A DNA stretch of 64,000 nucleotides from Pseudomonas sp. CROZ-RG-20F-R04-15 (lineage in GTDB: Bacteria; Pseudomonadota; Gammaproteobacteria; Pseudomonadales; Pseudomonadaceae). The notes beneath the pieces are model-generated. The model saw only the letters and a list, made by a program, of their open reading frames with translations, searched no databases and was not told where the DNA came from. The position numbers were made by a program, and so were the translations under genes. This document shows, piece after piece, positions 21,369-29,174 of this stretch. The stretch covers positions 62,001-126,000 of the forward strand of contig NZ_JAKNQL010000004.1 in assembly GCF_022662375.1 (NCBI RefSeq), in the 5' to 3' direction. Positions within the stretch are counted from its first letter, which is position 1; each line of letters begins with the position of its first letter.

Positions 21369-21391
21369 GGCAAAGTCCTTTGCGTGGATGA

Positions 21392-21814
21392 TCAGGCGAT
21401 GGCCGTCAATGACTGGCGATAAAACGGCAGGATCAGGTCGCGTGTCAATGGCGCCAGCTCGACGACTGGATCAGTGGCAGGATCGGCCCAGATCACCTCT
21501 TCGATTTCCGCTGCCGGCATGACTTCAGTATCGATCGTCAGTTGAAAGATCTGCGCCTGAACGACAAACCCCGGTTCGTTGGCGGCAGGCGCCGAGAACT
21601 GCCCGAGAAATGCAGCCTGCACCGGGTCGATCTGCAAGCCCAATTCCTCCTCCAGCTCACGGGCCAACGCGTGTACCGGCAACTCGTGCGCTTCGATCTT
21701 GCCGCCCGGTTGCATGAACGCCGTCGTGCCACGCTTGCGCACCAACAGAGTCTGGCCTGCGGGATTGAGCACCAGCGCGGCGGCTATACGAATGGTCTGG
21801 GAAGGCGTCGGCAT
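21392..21814 (-). CDS. Nudix hydrolase
   Basis: 140 residues. The Nudix box begins at GGKIEAHELPVHALARELEE and ends with ELGL, matching G-x5-E-x7-R-E-U-x-E-E-x-G-U. Other Nudix-fold pieces are IRIAAALVLNPAGQTLLVRK and EIEEVIWADP. Substrates could be nucleotide sugars, (d)NTPs or similar. The ATG at 21814 has AGGACA upstream; the frame is open to 21844. It lies 23 bp upstream of the LysE-type gene on the same strand and may belong to that operon. Confidence 0.88.
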   Translation of the reverse strand: MPTPSQTIRIAAALVLNPAGQTLLVRKRGTTAFMQPGGKIEAHELPVHALARELEEELGLQIDPVQAAFLGQFSAPAANEPGFVVQAQIFQLTIDTEVMPAAEIEEVIWADPATDPVVELAPLTRDLILPFYRQSLTAIA

Positions 21815-21883
21815 GCAAGGTGTCCTTTGGCGCAAAAGCGCCAAGGATCACATGCCGGTCAACGGTGTGCCAAGCCGCAAGGC

Positions 21884-23209
21884 TCAGCTCGCTTCCTGAA
21901 AGTCCATCTCCGGCGGCTGCCGGCGAAAGCCACCGGTGAGCACCGCCAGATACACCACGCCGATTGCCAGCCAGCTCAGGCCCAGATACACCGCCAGATG
22001 ATCGAGGCTGACCATCAGCCACAAATCCGCGACCAGACCAATGAACGGGAAGAGCAAAAACAGCACCAGTTCACGCAGGCCCCTTTTCTCGCCGCCGATC
22101 CAGTAATGAAAGATCACCGACAGGTTGACCAGGCTGAACGCCAGAAATGCGCCGAAGTTGATGAACGAAGTCGAGGTCGTCACGTCGAGTTTCAGCGCCA
22201 GCAACGCCACCACGGCGCAGAGCAGGATGCTGTTGACCGGGGTGCCGAAGCGCGCGTGCAAGGTGCCGAAGAATGATTTCGGCAATACACCGTCACGGCC
22301 CATGGCAAACAACAGGCGCGAACCACTGGCCTGTGCCGACAGCCCCGAAGCGAACTGGCCGACAATCAAACCGATCAGAAAGATCGACACAAACAGATCA
22401 CCGCCGATGTTGCGCGCAATTTCATAGGCGGCCGAGTCGACACTGTCGAACTGCAATGACGGGTGCGCGATCTGCACGAAGTACGACACGCCGACGAAGA
22501 TCAGTCCGCCGATCAAGGTGATCAACATGATCGCTCGCGGAATGGTGCGGCGGGGGTCGCGGGTTTCTTCGGTCAGGGTGCTGACCGCGTCGAAGCCGAG
22601 GAACGAATAGCAGGCAATTGCTGCGCCGCTCATGATCAACGGCATCTGCATGTCGCCGTTGAAAAACGGTTTGATCGACCACAGCGGCGTACTCGCATCG
22701 CCACCGATGTAATGCACGCACAGCGCGACGAAGGCGATCAACACCAGAAACTGCACGAGCATCAGCAAGGCGTTGATGCCGTTGGCCAGTTTCAGACCAA
22801 TGATGTTGATCGCGCTGGTGATGCCGATAAACGCCAGCACCCAGATCCATTGCGGGATCGACGGGAATGCCGAGGCCAGATAAGCCGCACCGATCAGCCA
22901 GATCGCCATCGGCAGAAACAGGTAATCGAGCAGCACCGCCCAACCGGCGATGAAACCGAGCTTGGGGCTGATCGCCTTGCGCACGTAGCTGTAGGCGGAA
23001 CCGGCGACCGGGAATGCGGCGGCCATGCGCCCGTAGCTCATCGCGGTAAAGAACATCGCGATCAGTGCCGCCAGATACGCGGCGGGGACCATGCCGGCGG
23101 TGGACTGGGCGAGGATGCCAAAGGTGCCGAGGACGATGATCGGTGTCATGTAGGCGATGCCGAACAGCACCACCGCCCCTAATGAAAGGGTGCGTTGCAA
23201 ACGAGCCAT
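21884..23209 (-). CDS. APC-superfamily amino acid permease
   Basis: 441 residues and about 12 TM helices. Characteristic pieces are LGAVVLFGIAYMTPIIVLGT, AMSYGRMAAAFPVAGSAYSY, SFLGFDAVSTLTEETRDPRR and SSRLLFAMGRDG-like ASGSRLLFAMGRDGVLPKSF. This places it in the amino acid-polyamine-organocation family; the substrate is unknown. The ATG at 23209 starts the membrane domain. It lies downstream of a nitrilase-fold amidase on the same strand, so the pair may take up and hydrolyse one amide- or amine-containing compound. A repeat-filled gap of 280 bp separates them. Confidence 0.87.
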   Translation of the reverse strand: MARLQRTLSLGAVVLFGIAYMTPIIVLGTFGILAQSTAGMVPAAYLAALIAMFFTAMSYGRMAAAFPVAGSAYSYVRKAISPKLGFIAGWAVLLDYLFLPMAIWLIGAAYLASAFPSIPQWIWVLAFIGITSAINIIGLKLANGINALLMLVQFLVLIAFVALCVHYIGGDASTPLWSIKPFFNGDMQMPLIMSGAAIACYSFLGFDAVSTLTEETRDPRRTIPRAIMLITLIGGLIFVGVSYFVQIAHPSLQFDSVDSAAYEIARNIGGDLFVSIFLIGLIVGQFASGLSAQASGSRLLFAMGRDGVLPKSFFGTLHARFGTPVNSILLCAVVALLALKLDVTTSTSFINFGAFLAFSLVNLSVIFHYWIGGEKRGLRELVLFLLFPFIGLVADLWLMVSLDHLAVYLGLSWLAIGVVYLAVLTGGFRRQPPEMDFQEAS

Positions 23210-23277
23210 GGGCGACTTACTCCGAATTATTGGTTTTATGGCAGAGCCGGGTTCGGCGAATGTTTTCGGGTGTGGCT

Positions 23278-23384
23278 GATCGTTCCCACGCTCTGCGTGG
23301 GAATGCCTCAATGGACGCTCTGCGTCCGCTCTTGGGACGCGGAGCGTCCCGGGCTGCATTCCCACGCAGAGCGTGGGAACGATC
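23278..23384. repeat. ~107-bp palindromic repeat (GATCGTTCCCACGC), copy 1
   Basis: The ends GATCGTTCCCACGCTCTGCG and CGCAGAGCGTGGGAACGATC are exact reverse complements. Two inner inverted segments, GGACGCTCTGCGTCC and GGGACGCGGAGCGTCCC, form secondary hairpins, giving a cloverleaf-like structure. A second copy lies at 63686-63794. Confidence 0.9.
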
Positions 23385-23400
23385 GGGTAAATCCTGAGTG

Positions 23401-23483
23401 CGACTCGGTATTGCAGGTCGGCGTACCTCGAACAATCAACACGGTCAGTCCCCTCTCCCACTGGGAGAGGGCTAGGGTGAGGG
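23401..23483. repeat. Composite intergenic repeat, partial copy 3 (right half)
   Basis: Only the right part is present: CGACTCGGTATTGCAGGTCG followed by GCGTACC, then GGTCAGTCCCCTCTCCCACT and GGGAGAGGGCTAGGGTGAGG. The left arm is missing and the ~107-bp palindrome sits 16 bp away on that side, suggesting one element replaced or truncated the other. Confidence 0.7.
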
Positions 23484-23489
23484 CAGCGG

Positions 23490-24311
23490 TCAACGGCGTG
23501 GAATCAACAACTCGCGAACACCATCGCCAAGCTCCACCACCTCCCCCGGCAACTTCAACCGCTGATCATCCAGATAGCGGTAATCCCTGCGCGCAATCTC
23601 CAGTCGGTCGAAATCCAGCTCAACGCGGAACGTCCCTTCTTCCCGCCCGGCCTCGAACAGCAGCGAGCCCAGCGGATCGACCAGCGCGCTGCCACCGGCA
23701 AACATCAAACCGTCATCCCCCGCTTCCACGCGGTTGACCATCAGCGCAAATGCCTGATTCTCCTGGGCACGGGCCATGATCGCGGTGCGGTGAGTCGGTG
23801 CGTACGGGTCCATGTTGCCGTTGGTCACGATCAACAGTTCGGCACCGAGTTGCGCCAGGGCACGGGCCGACTCTGGAAATTCGATGTCGTAGCAGATCAG
23901 CAAGCCAACGCGCACACCGTTCCACACGCACGTGGCGTAACGGTCGCCGGCCTCGAATACGCCGCGATCCGACGCCCACAAATGCGTCTTGCGGTATTTC
24001 AGGGCGATGCCTTCAGGGGTGATCAACAGCGTGGTGTTGTAGAAGCGACCGTGGTCGTTCTCGGCCATACCGATCACCACCGCGATATTGCGCTGGCGCG
24101 CCGCCGCCAGCACCGCGCTGACCGTCGGGCCATCAAGCGGTTCGGCGGTTTGTGCGACGGTCTCGGCAGTCGGGAAGCCCATCAGATGGGTTTCCGGGAA
24201 CACGATCAGTTGCGTGTCGGCAGCGCACGCGGCAATCGCCGCCAAAGCGCGTTCGAGGTTGTACGCCGTGGCATTGTCACGGCCCGCCAATTGGGCGAGT
24301 TCGACTTTCAT
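23490..24311 (-). CDS. Carbon-nitrogen hydrolase (nitrilase superfamily)
   Basis: 273 residues. The Glu-Lys-Cys triad is visible: Glu40 in LIVFPETHL, Lys108 in LKYRKTHLW and Cys140 in GLLICYDIEFPE. The fold's other blocks, AAARQRNIAVVIGMAEND and IMARAQENQAFALMVNR, are present. It probably hydrolyses an amide to acid plus ammonia; whether it prefers agmatine-derived, omega-amide or cyclic amide substrates is not clear. The ATG at 24311 is preferred to 24317 because AAGGA is then 6 nt away. A LuxR-type regulator is divergent, and an amino acid permease lies downstream. Confidence 0.9.
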   Translation of the reverse strand: MKVELAQLAGRDNATAYNLERALAAIAACAADTQLIVFPETHLMGFPTAETVAQTAEPLDGPTVSAVLAAARQRNIAVVIGMAENDHGRFYNTTLLITPEGIALKYRKTHLWASDRGVFEAGDRYATCVWNGVRVGLLICYDIEFPESARALAQLGAELLIVTNGNMDPYAPTHRTAIMARAQENQAFALMVNRVEAGDDGLMFAGGSALVDPLGSLLFEAGREEGTFRVELDFDRLEIARRDYRYLDDQRLKLPGEVVELGDGVRELLIPRR

Positions 24312-24436
24312 GGGCATTCCTTGTGATGAGCGTCGGGCGCTGAAAGATTGCCCGGTGGCTGTCTGTGGGCCAGTATGCGCAGCAAGCAGCCGGCCAGGGA
24401 ATCACGCGGCCGGGGTAACCCGATAGGGGTAGATCG

Positions 24437-25237
24437 ATGACACTTTCGTTTGACGACATCACCTGGCACCGCGCCGTCGGGCAACTGATCGATGCGCTCG
24501 ACAAGCCGAATTTCTGGGCGCAACTGGTGCGTTTGCTCGATCAGTACGTGCCGTTCGATAGTTGGGTGGCGCTGCTGTTCAGCGCCGATCAACACCCGCA
24601 GGTCTTCGCCGAATGCCCCGGCGAAGACGGCAGTCCCGATCAGTTGTTTCAGGATTATCTGCGCGGCCTGTATCGGCTCGACCCGTTCTACATCGCCTGC
24701 CGCGAGCAGTCGCGCACCGGTTTGTATCGCCTTTCCGAGGTGGCGCCGGAGCATTTCGAACTGACCGAGTATTACCAGCGATACTTTCGTCTGAATGTCG
24801 TGGCCGACGAAATCCAGTTCAATTGTCAGCTCGAAGGCGATCGTACGCTGTGCCTGTCGCTGGGCAGCAAGCAGCGTTTCAGCAACGAGCAGATTGCCCT
24901 GTTGTCGCTGATCCAGCCTTGGGTACTCGGCCTTTTGCGCCAGCGGCTACCCTATGAAATCAACGAAACCGTGGCCCTCGCCGTCGCACCCGCACAAGCA
25001 GACTGGCGCGTGCAACTGGAAGCCTCGGTACAACAACTCAAGGGCGCGCAACTAACGGCCCGCGAACTGGATGTCGGGCGCTTGATGCTCAGCGGTTGTT
25101 CCAGTAAAGAAATCGCCCGTAAGCTGGAAATCTCCGTAGAAACCGTGAAAGTCCATAAGAAACACATGTACAGCAAGCTGGGGATCAAATCCCAGTCCGA
25201 GCTGTTTTCGATTTTTCTTCAGGCGCAAAACGCCTGA
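24437..25237 (+). CDS. LuxR-family transcriptional regulator
   Basis: 266 residues. The N-terminal 180 residues have no family I can name with certainty; they are rich in aromatic residues (LRGLYRLDPFYIACREQ, LTEYYQRYFRLNVVADEIQF). The C-terminal LuxR HTH spans about residues 200-260 (LTARELDVGRLMLSGCSSKE, then ISVETVKVHKKHMYSKLGI). It is divergent from the nitrilase/permease genes and probably controls them. A direct repeat GGGGTA at 24412-24417 and 24426-24431, with ACCCGATAGGGGT between, is a possible binding site but overlaps its own RBS region. Confidence 0.88.
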   Translation: MTLSFDDITWHRAVGQLIDALDKPNFWAQLVRLLDQYVPFDSWVALLFSADQHPQVFAECPGEDGSPDQLFQDYLRGLYRLDPFYIACREQSRTGLYRLSEVAPEHFELTEYYQRYFRLNVVADEIQFNCQLEGDRTLCLSLGSKQRFSNEQIALLSLIQPWVLGLLRQRLPYEINETVALAVAPAQADWRVQLEASVQQLKGAQLTARELDVGRLMLSGCSSKEIARKLEISVETVKVHKKHMYSKLGIKSQSELFSIFLQAQNA

Positions 25238-25259
25238 CACAGCGCGACTGATGCTTTTC

Positions 25260-25349
25260 TGTGGGAGCGAGCTTGCTCGCGAAGAGGCCATCACCTCCAA
25301 CATTGATGTTGGCTGATCCGCCGCTTTCGCGAGCAAGCTCGCTCCCACA
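25260..25349. repeat. REPIN before the glutamate-synthase-like gene
   Basis: TGTGGGAGCGAGCTTGCTCG, then CGAAGAGGCCATCACC, and the inverted partner TTCGCGAGCAAGCTCGCTCC ending in CACA. The spacer CAACATTGATGTTGG is itself palindromic, as in the copy at 7.4 kb. Confidence 0.9.
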
Positions 25350-25395
25350 CAAATCTGCAGCGCTGATTATTCCGAGTCCGAACCAAGGAAACCGT

Positions 25396-27015
25396 ATGAG
25401 CCTGTCACTCCTGAGCCGCTACGCCTTCTTTGCCGTCTGCGTGATTTTCACCCTCGCCAGCCTGCCCTTTCTCGAACATGACTGGCTGTGGCCGATCACC
25501 GCCGTCACCGGTGTGCTGAGCCTGATCGGTCTGTTCGACCTGCTGCAAAGCCCGCACGCCGTACGCCGTAACTATCCGATCCTCGGCAACATCCGTTATC
25601 TGGTCGAAGGCATCCGCCCGGAGATCCGCCAGTATTTGCTGGAGTCCGACAGCGATGCCCTGCCCTTCTCCCGCGCCCAGCGTTCGCTGGTGTATTCGCG
25701 AGCGAAAAACGAAACCGCCGACAAGCCGTTCGGCACGCTGATCGATGTCTATCAATCCGGTTTCGAATTCATCGGCCACTCGATGCGTCCGGCGCCGCTG
25801 AGCGACCCGAGCAGTTTCCGCGTCACCGTTGGTGGCCCGCAGTGCAGCCAGCCGTATTCGGCGTCGGTGTTCAACATCTCGGCAATGAGCTTCGGTTCAC
25901 TCAGCGCCAACGCGATTCGCGCGCTGAATCAGGGCGCCAAACTCGGCAACTTCGCCCACGACACCGGTGAAGGCAGCATCAGCCCGTATCACCGCGAACA
26001 TGGCGGCGACCTGACCTGGGAACTGGGCAGTGGCTATTTTGGGTGCCGCACCAGCGACGGCCGTTTCGACCCGGAACGCTTCGCCACCCAGGCACAGAAC
26101 CCGCAAGTGCGGATGATCGAAATCAAGATGAGCCAGGGCGCCAAACCCGGCCACGGCGGCATCCTGCCCAAACACAAAGTCACCCGGGAAATCGCTGAAA
26201 CACGGGGCATCATGATGGGCGAAGACTGCGTGTCGCCGTCACGCCACAGCGCGTTTTCCACGCCGATCGAAATGATGCAGTTCATCCAGCAATTGCGCGA
26301 ACTGTCCGGCGGAAAACCGGTGGGTTTCAAGTTCTGCCTCGGCCATCCGTGGGAATTCATGGGCATCGCCAAAGCCATGCTGGAAACCGGCATCCTTCCG
26401 GACTTCATCGTCGTCGACGGCAAGGAAGGTGGTACCGGCGCAGCACCGGTCGAGTTCACCGATCACATCGGTGTGCCGATGCGCGAAGGCCTGCTGTTCG
26501 TCCACAACACCCTGGTCGGCCTCAACCTGCGTGACAAGATCAAACTCGGTGCCAGCGGCAAGATCGTCAGCGCCTTCGACATCGCCAGCGTGCTGGCCAT
26601 CGGCGCCGACTGGGCCAACTCCGCACGCGGCTTCATGTTCGCCATCGGCTGCATCCAGTCGCAGAGCTGCCACACCAACAAATGCCCGACTGGCGTCGCC
26701 ACCCAGGACACTTTGCGCCAGCGTGCACTGGTGGTGCCGGACAAGGCCCAGCGCGTGTTCAACTTCCACCGCAACACGCTCAAGGCATTGGCGGAAATGT
26801 TGGCAGCGGCTGGCCTTGAACATCCGTCGCAACTGTCGGCCAAGCACTTGGTGCGGCGCATGTCGGCGACCGAGATCAAACTGTTCTCGCAGTTGCATGT
26901 GTTCCTGAAACCGGGGGAATTGCTGACCGGGGAAGTGAATGGCGAGTTCTATTCGCGGATGTGGCAGATGGCGCGGGCGGACAGTTTCGAGCCTCAGGAA
27001 ATAGCGGCTGCATAG
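25396..27015 (+). CDS. FMN-binding glutamate synthase-family protein
   Basis: 539 residues. Two hydrophobic segments at the N-terminus (SRYAFFAVCVIFTLASLPFL; WPITAVTGVLSLIGLFDLL) likely anchor it in the membrane. The rest is the GltB-type FMN/TIM-barrel domain: FGSLSANAIRALNQGAKLG, IEIKMSQGAKPGHGGILP, GKEGGTGAAPVEFTDHIGVP and KIVSAFDIASVLAIGADWAN. A 3Fe-4S cysteine motif follows, GCIQSQSCHTNKCPTGVATQ. There is no glutaminase domain, so it is a stand-alone relative whose physiological reaction is uncertain. The ATG at 25396 has AAGGAAACC upstream. Confidence 0.88.
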   Translation: MSLSLLSRYAFFAVCVIFTLASLPFLEHDWLWPITAVTGVLSLIGLFDLLQSPHAVRRNYPILGNIRYLVEGIRPEIRQYLLESDSDALPFSRAQRSLVYSRAKNETADKPFGTLIDVYQSGFEFIGHSMRPAPLSDPSSFRVTVGGPQCSQPYSASVFNISAMSFGSLSANAIRALNQGAKLGNFAHDTGEGSISPYHREHGGDLTWELGSGYFGCRTSDGRFDPERFATQAQNPQVRMIEIKMSQGAKPGHGGILPKHKVTREIAETRGIMMGEDCVSPSRHSAFSTPIEMMQFIQQLRELSGGKPVGFKFCLGHPWEFMGIAKAMLETGILPDFIVVDGKEGGTGAAPVEFTDHIGVPMREGLLFVHNTLVGLNLRDKIKLGASGKIVSAFDIASVLAIGADWANSARGFMFAIGCIQSQSCHTNKCPTGVATQDTLRQRALVVPDKAQRVFNFHRNTLKALAEMLAAAGLEHPSQLSAKHLVRRMSATEIKLFSQLHVFLKPGELLTGEVNGEFYSRMWQMARADSFEPQEIAAA

Positions 27016-27024
27016 CGCACCAAT

Positions 27025-27051
27025 GCGCCAGTCTGCGCAACGGACTGGCGC
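27025..27051. terminator. Bidirectional hairpin between convergent genes
   Basis: GCGCCAGTC and GACTGGCGC form a 9-bp stem around a 9-nt loop, between the stop codons of the glutamate-synthase-like gene (+) and the gtrA-like gene (-). It is followed by TTTACT on the plus strand. A shared terminator is likely. Confidence 0.7.
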
Positions 27052-27052
27052 T

Positions 27053-27415
27053 TTACTCCTGTCGCTCGCGCAACAAGACAAACCGGAAAAAGCAGTAACC
27101 CGACAACAGATTGAGCAGCGTGAAAGACGTCACTGTGACCAACCCATGCAGACTCCGCGCATCGGCAATCGAACCGATGCCAAAACTCACCCCGCCCATC
27201 ACGCCGATAAACAGCAGATAGCCGAACACCGACGTGCTGCGCTCAAAGGTGTAGAGCACGTTCACGTAAAACGAGAACGCTGCTGCCACGCAAAACGCGG
27301 CGAAATTGCTCGCGGCCTGAGTCAGACCAACAGCGCTGCACAGGACAAAAAAAATCTGCCAGTGAATCAATCCATCGGCGATGCCGATCACTGTCAATGC
27401 GGAGAATCCCTTCAT
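27053..27415 (-). CDS. GtrA-family flippase-like protein
   Basis: 120 residues and four TM helices (SALTVIGIADGLIHWQIFFV, ASNFAAFCVAAAFSFYVNVL, FGYLLFIGVMGGVSFGIGSI, VTSFTLLNLLSGYCFFRFVL), the typical GtrA/DPMS3 layout including SNFAAF and the FYxN-type FSFYVNVLYTF. GtrA proteins are thought to flip undecaprenyl-phosphate-linked sugars across the inner membrane. The ATG at 27415 has AAGGAATCG upstream. It follows the gtrII-like gene by 117 bp on the same strand; the usual third partner, a GtrB glycosyltransferase, is not adjacent. Confidence 0.82.
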   Translation of the reverse strand: MKGFSALTVIGIADGLIHWQIFFVLCSAVGLTQAASNFAAFCVAAAFSFYVNVLYTFERSTSVFGYLLFIGVMGGVSFGIGSIADARSLHGLVTVTSFTLLNLLSGYCFFRFVLLRERQE

Positions 27416-27532
27416 CGCGATTCCTTGCCCATGGCCGTTCATTGGCGAACGTTCAACCTAGGCCATGCTGGGGTAGCGGTCTACTGTCAGAAATTACAGG
27501 TGCAGGGTTGAATGCGACGAGTGGTCAGCGCT

Positions 27533-29017
27533 TCACCACTGCAACGACCGCCCGTGCGGCGGCTCTTGCATGACGATAAAACCGTAATCGCCAATCAGAT
27601 AAATGCGGTAATACAGACTCTCCACCAGCGCTGGGTAACCCAGATAACCGACGTGGGTCGCGTTGCGCCGCTCACGTTCGGCAACCACGTTGGTGATGCC
27701 CATCGAGGGCAGACTCTCGGCCAGCATGTAGTAATCGACATTCAGCAGATAACGCAGTACTGGCAGCTGTCTGAACGATCCCTCGGCACTCGCCAGCCAG
27801 CGATCGGAGTAATTGATCGACAGGTAAATGCGCTTGGCTTCACGCAGTGCTCGATGAGCGCCGATGTCGTGACCGAGGCTGTACAGGGCAGCGCTGGCGA
27901 AGGCTTTCTGCAGGTTCATAACGCGGCCGTAGGCAAAGGACAGCGACAGCGTCGCCAGCAGCGGGATGATCAGCAGCAAGGGCAACAAACGATGATGCGG
28001 CGCCAATGCCAGGCGGGCGAGATAGAACAGAAACACCAAGAGGACGCCGAACCCCATCAGCGTGCGCGCACCCTCGTTGAAGTCGCGAAACAGCAAGGTG
28101 ATGCCCGGCACGAGCAGTACCAGAACCGCGAAAGCGTTCAGGCCGATGATCACAGCGCTTGCGCGCCGCTGCGGCCATGCGAGTCGTGCCAGTCCCCAGA
28201 GCGCAAGAAGCACCAGAGCGGCAAACACCCACAGATATCCACCGTGAAACAGCAGCGCGGTTTTTTCCACGACCCGCCCCATGTTGATGCCGATCTGCAA
28301 GAAGGGATGCCCTGCCCGGTCGAGCAGCTCCGCTTGCCGGGAAAACGCCATGAACGGGTACGCGGTGACCGCATAGATCGCAAAGCCCAGACCCAGTTGC
28401 GCAAACTTGCCGCCGAGGCAGTGCCAGACCTCCATCCACGCGACGCGCCGATGCACCGCCCTGAGCAACTCCACACAACACAAGCCGAGAAACACGTTGA
28501 TGCTGATCTGGTACAGCCCGATGCCCAGGGCAATCAATGCCGCCGGAACCAGCCAGCGCTGCACCTGCGTCGAACCGTGAAAGGTGACCGCGTAGATCAT
28601 CGCCACCAGACTCAAGGCCATGTTCGGCCCGTCGTATTGATAGGACAAATTCTGCAGCAGGAACGGGTTGTACCAGAGCGGCAGTGGCACCAGACAACAG
28701 GCCAGAGTCGGTTCGGGGAAGTAGTGAAATGTCAGTCGTGTCAGCGCCAGGCTCATCGCCACAGTGGCGAGCAACAGCGGCAACGGGAAGATATCCGGCG
28801 CAGCGCCGCTGAAGGTCAACGCTTGATACAGCCAGTCGGCAAACAGCCGCCCGTAACCGGCCCAGGCATTACCGGCGGCCAGTGTCCGCCAGTTGTCATC
28901 GATGTAGCGAAAGTCGGCGAGGATCAACGGCAGAACGTATAACCCGCTCGCCAGCACAAAGAACCACAGGACCTGGCGGCGGCCGAGTTCGCGCACGACA
29001 AAATCGCTGATCCTCAT
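27533..29017 (-). CDS. GtrII-like membrane glucosyltransferase
   Basis: 494 residues, about 10-11 TM helices. Near the N-terminus is the acidic pair in LADFRYIDDNWRTL, where this class of periplasm-facing GT-C-like enzymes carries catalytic acidic residues. LSYQYDGPNMALSLVAMIYA and GIGLYQISINVFLGL are typical of the glucosyl transferase GtrII family, which modifies O-antigen with glucose from a lipid carrier. The ATG at 29017 has AGAGGCG upstream. It pairs with the gtrA-like gene downstream. The target polysaccharide is unknown. Confidence 0.75.
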   Translation of the reverse strand: MRISDFVVRELGRRQVLWFFVLASGLYVLPLILADFRYIDDNWRTLAAGNAWAGYGRLFADWLYQALTFSGAAPDIFPLPLLLATVAMSLALTRLTFHYFPEPTLACCLVPLPLWYNPFLLQNLSYQYDGPNMALSLVAMIYAVTFHGSTQVQRWLVPAALIALGIGLYQISINVFLGLCCVELLRAVHRRVAWMEVWHCLGGKFAQLGLGFAIYAVTAYPFMAFSRQAELLDRAGHPFLQIGINMGRVVEKTALLFHGGYLWVFAALVLLALWGLARLAWPQRRASAVIIGLNAFAVLVLLVPGITLLFRDFNEGARTLMGFGVLLVFLFYLARLALAPHHRLLPLLLIIPLLATLSLSFAYGRVMNLQKAFASAALYSLGHDIGAHRALREAKRIYLSINYSDRWLASAEGSFRQLPVLRYLLNVDYYMLAESLPSMGITNVVAERERRNATHVGYLGYPALVESLYYRIYLIGDYGFIVMQEPPHGRSLQW

Positions 29018-29122
29018 CGCTGCGCCTCTATTCACTGCCGCGCCAAGTGATACTGATTTGAACCTCAGCGCCGGGTTTGTATCGTTGTTTCAGACCGGCG
29101 GTCGGGCTGCAATAGCGCCCAC

Positions 29123-29153
29123 AAAAAAGCCCCGAATCTCGCGACTGGGGCTT
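29123..29153 (-). terminator. Rho-independent terminator of the AAT permease gene
   Basis: Read on the minus strand, AAGCCCCAG pairs with CGGGGCTT (one bulge) and is followed by TTTTTTG. It lies 22 bp after the permease stop and about 105 bp before the gtrII start. Confidence 0.85.
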
Positions 29154-29174
29154 CGTTGCTTCAGCCGCTACGAC

